The notes under the pieces: generated by a model
What the model saw: the letters and a program-made list of their open reading frames with translations, nothing else
What the model was told of the DNA's origin: nothing
Databases searched by the model: none
Source: Phytoseiulus persimilis
Lineage: Eukaryota > Arthropoda > Arachnida > Mesostigmata > Phytoseiidae
Length of the DNA: 64,000 bases
Assembly: GCA_037576195.1 (NCBI GenBank)
Contig: CM075102.1
Location: forward strand, 23,990,745-24,054,744
Direction: 5' to 3'
Part shown: one piece after another, positions 62,011 through 64,000 of the stretch
Position numbering within the stretch: position 1 is the first letter of the stretch
How the letters are laid out: each line of letters opens with the position of its first letter
Translations under genes and position numbers: made by a program

Positions 62011-64000
62011 GTGAGTGGCATCTTTCATTTATTTCCTTCCAGCTCTGAATTCGAGTCCAGCTAGGTTATAGGAGATCACTCGAACATTCTACCGCTGTCA
62101 TCAACGGCAACGCGCACAAATATTCCGAACCAATCTGCGGATATGCTCCTCTGCGTAAGTGGCGAGAGCCTGTAAGTTGCTCCGAGTGTGTTCCAGAGAG
62201 CACGGGGGAAATTCCCTTAGCGCGTCGTTTTTCTGATGCTCCATCTATCAGGATCTCGAACAAAATCTGCGAACCTCATCACCATCATCTTTTAAGCATC
62301 TTGCTCTTGGCTGAGGAGCTCGCTCTCTCCGGAGAAGGGAGAGGGGCAATCACAAAAAACGAGGAGGAGAGCGTCGGGAAGATAGAAATTGGTGGAAGCG
62401 GAGCGACAACCAGTCACCCAGAGGCGAGGAACGTCCCTGACAATCTTTTTGCGGATTCTGCTCTTCAACAGTTGTTCCTCTTTCATCTCGCGAGGGAGCT
62501 AGAGGGAAAAATAGTTGCCACAGCTCGGTTGACAGTCGTGTCAAATCGAGCATAAACTATTATGTTGCCGGTGGGCACTCTGCTTCGCTCCTGATGTTCC
62601 CTCCTCAGAGTTCCTCTTCTCTCCGCGGGCTCAACGGCTCCAACCAAGGATTGGGTGACGACCAGCGGAACAGCTGGAACACAGGCCGAGGAAGAGTGAT
62701 ACCGCCGAATGGCTTTTTGTATTGAAGCTCAAGGCATTTTAGGAGATCCGATGGAACGTCCATGATGGATGAACAGTAGATGAATCGACGACAATCCGCG
62801 TAATCTGCCGTCGGCTAAATATTCGGCATTGGTCGTACACGGAAGGATGAGCGAAGCAACAACTGTGTGCATCGGCTTTCGTCCGTGAAAACCGTTTCGG
62901 CAAACACTCGTTTTTCCCACTGTGACTGAATACTGCAGCAGTGTCCCGACGTAGCTCCGTCTGCGACACGCTTTGGAGCATGCGGGAGCTTCCTGCGAAC
63001 GCAGGATCCAATGCCGCCGGGGAGAGAAAAAAGCAGTGGTGTTATTTTTTTAATCCGAATTCCTCCGGTGCCGAGTAAGCACTCCTGCTCGATCTCAGAC
63101 GAAATTCAATGAGCCGTAATGTCAACTCGTTCCCTGCTTGGCTCCCCGAGAAGCGTTCTCCGTTTTTTCCGTCCCGCTGTTGGGCTCTGTGGGTCTGGAA
63201 CCCGCCCCACCCACCTCATCGCACCAACTCGTGCGTTTCGGAAAGCCTGCAGCGCATCGGCTGTCCCCGCTTGTCAGACCGTTCGTTTGTAGGTTGTCCC
63301 GCCGGCTCAACCCGCGTTCCGCTCTTGCTTCGTCTTGATTCTCGTTCGGTAATGCTTTTATCGGCTTCCGATATGACGCAATGATACATCGGGAACAAAT
63401 CCAGGTCTACGGAGGAATAGCGCCACTATTCCTTTGTGTGTCTCGAAGCCTTTCCCGCCGCGTATCCGCGAGTATACACGTCCGCTCTCGCGCCTCAAAA
63501 ACATACACATCGGCGGGCGATTCGCAACTTGAATGTCAGATCCGCCGAGCTGCCAATCTCACCCTAACGCAATCACGGCGATCGATCAAGGTGTTCGTTC
63601 ACCCGTCTCGGCAGACTGTCGTCGTATCTGGGAGGAATTCGAGGAGTTCCCGCGCTTCCGGTCACTCGCATTCGGAGTGGACCGCGCTTCAGATTGATGC
63701 GGAGATGTCTTGGGATTCCGAGTCGTACACTTCGCTCCGTACCGAGCTCAAGTTCTGATGGGGAACTTTGCCATCCCTTCGTTACTATCAACGGAGCCTG
63801 AGCACACACTGAAAGTACGGCTCATCGCGCATCGCCAATGCTCTTGAATGACTGCAATTATGGCCTCACTCAAGTTTGAGTAGACCGGAGTTACATCGAG
63901 GATGCCGTTCACAAGACAGCGAGAGGTGCTTGGCTCAACAATTCAGAACTCCTGCAACGCTAGCGCCGTAGACAGGTTCGCGGAGATGAACAATCAAAAG
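62011..64000 (+). other. Start of the next Dscam-like intron; no further exon recognised
   Basis: Sequence after the Ig2 donor. The gene should continue with Ig3, but no phase-1 acceptor followed by an Ig3-like strand pattern is convincing before the window ends. Open frames at 62301-62555 and 63381-63758 are discussed under findings and not called as exons. Confidence 0.6.

Noticed and set aside
1..64000. Transposons, CRISPR arrays, operons or viral genes
   Set aside because: No transposase, reverse transcriptase, integrase or capsid-like frame, no regularly spaced repeats with unique spacers, and no compact gene order were seen. Diverged elements could escape detection by eye.

Overview
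This window looks like nuclear DNA of an arthropod. The only confidently recognised gene is a Dscam-type immunoglobulin cell-adhesion gene on the + strand, whose first visible exons lie in the last 9 kb (55276-62010). Introns with GT-AG borders, long non-coding stretches, many microsatellites and the absence of operon-like gene packing all point to a eukaryote. By eye the GC content is a little above half and CpG is not depleted. With a Dscam N-terminus this would suit a mesostigmatid or predatory mite, or another GC-balanced arthropod, but the taxon is an inference and is not proven.

Layout. Positions 1-55275 hold no gene that I can identify by family. The stretch carries many chance open frames, short tetranucleotide arrays of GAGC, GGAC and TCGG type, two 24-bp minisatellites (18331-18426 and 33449-33592), long mononucleotide tracts, and two segments that could be exons of an unrecognised gene (25100-25234 and 39017-39451). 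I cannot tell whether this is intergenic DNA or a large 5' intron of the Dscam gene.

Dscam region. Three exons were placed by homology and by splice-site phase: 55276-55608 (Ig domain 1), 57036-57188 (first half of Ig domain 2) and 61861-62010 (second half of Ig domain 2). All three begin and end in phase 1, and their lengths (333, 153 and 150 bp) are multiples of three, so they join without a frame break into 212 residues. The upstream exon with the start codon and signal-peptide core, and the downstream exons (Ig3 onward, fibronectin repeats, membrane span), were not found and presumably lie outside the window or far upstream. The two introns that flank the first half of Ig2 are where insects keep their alternative exon-4 array. 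I see no extra copies in them.

I saw no rRNA or convincing tRNA gene, no transposase, reverse transcriptase or integrase frame, and no CRISPR array. Small RNAs, diverged transposons and fast-evolving exons could be missed when reading without similarity searches.
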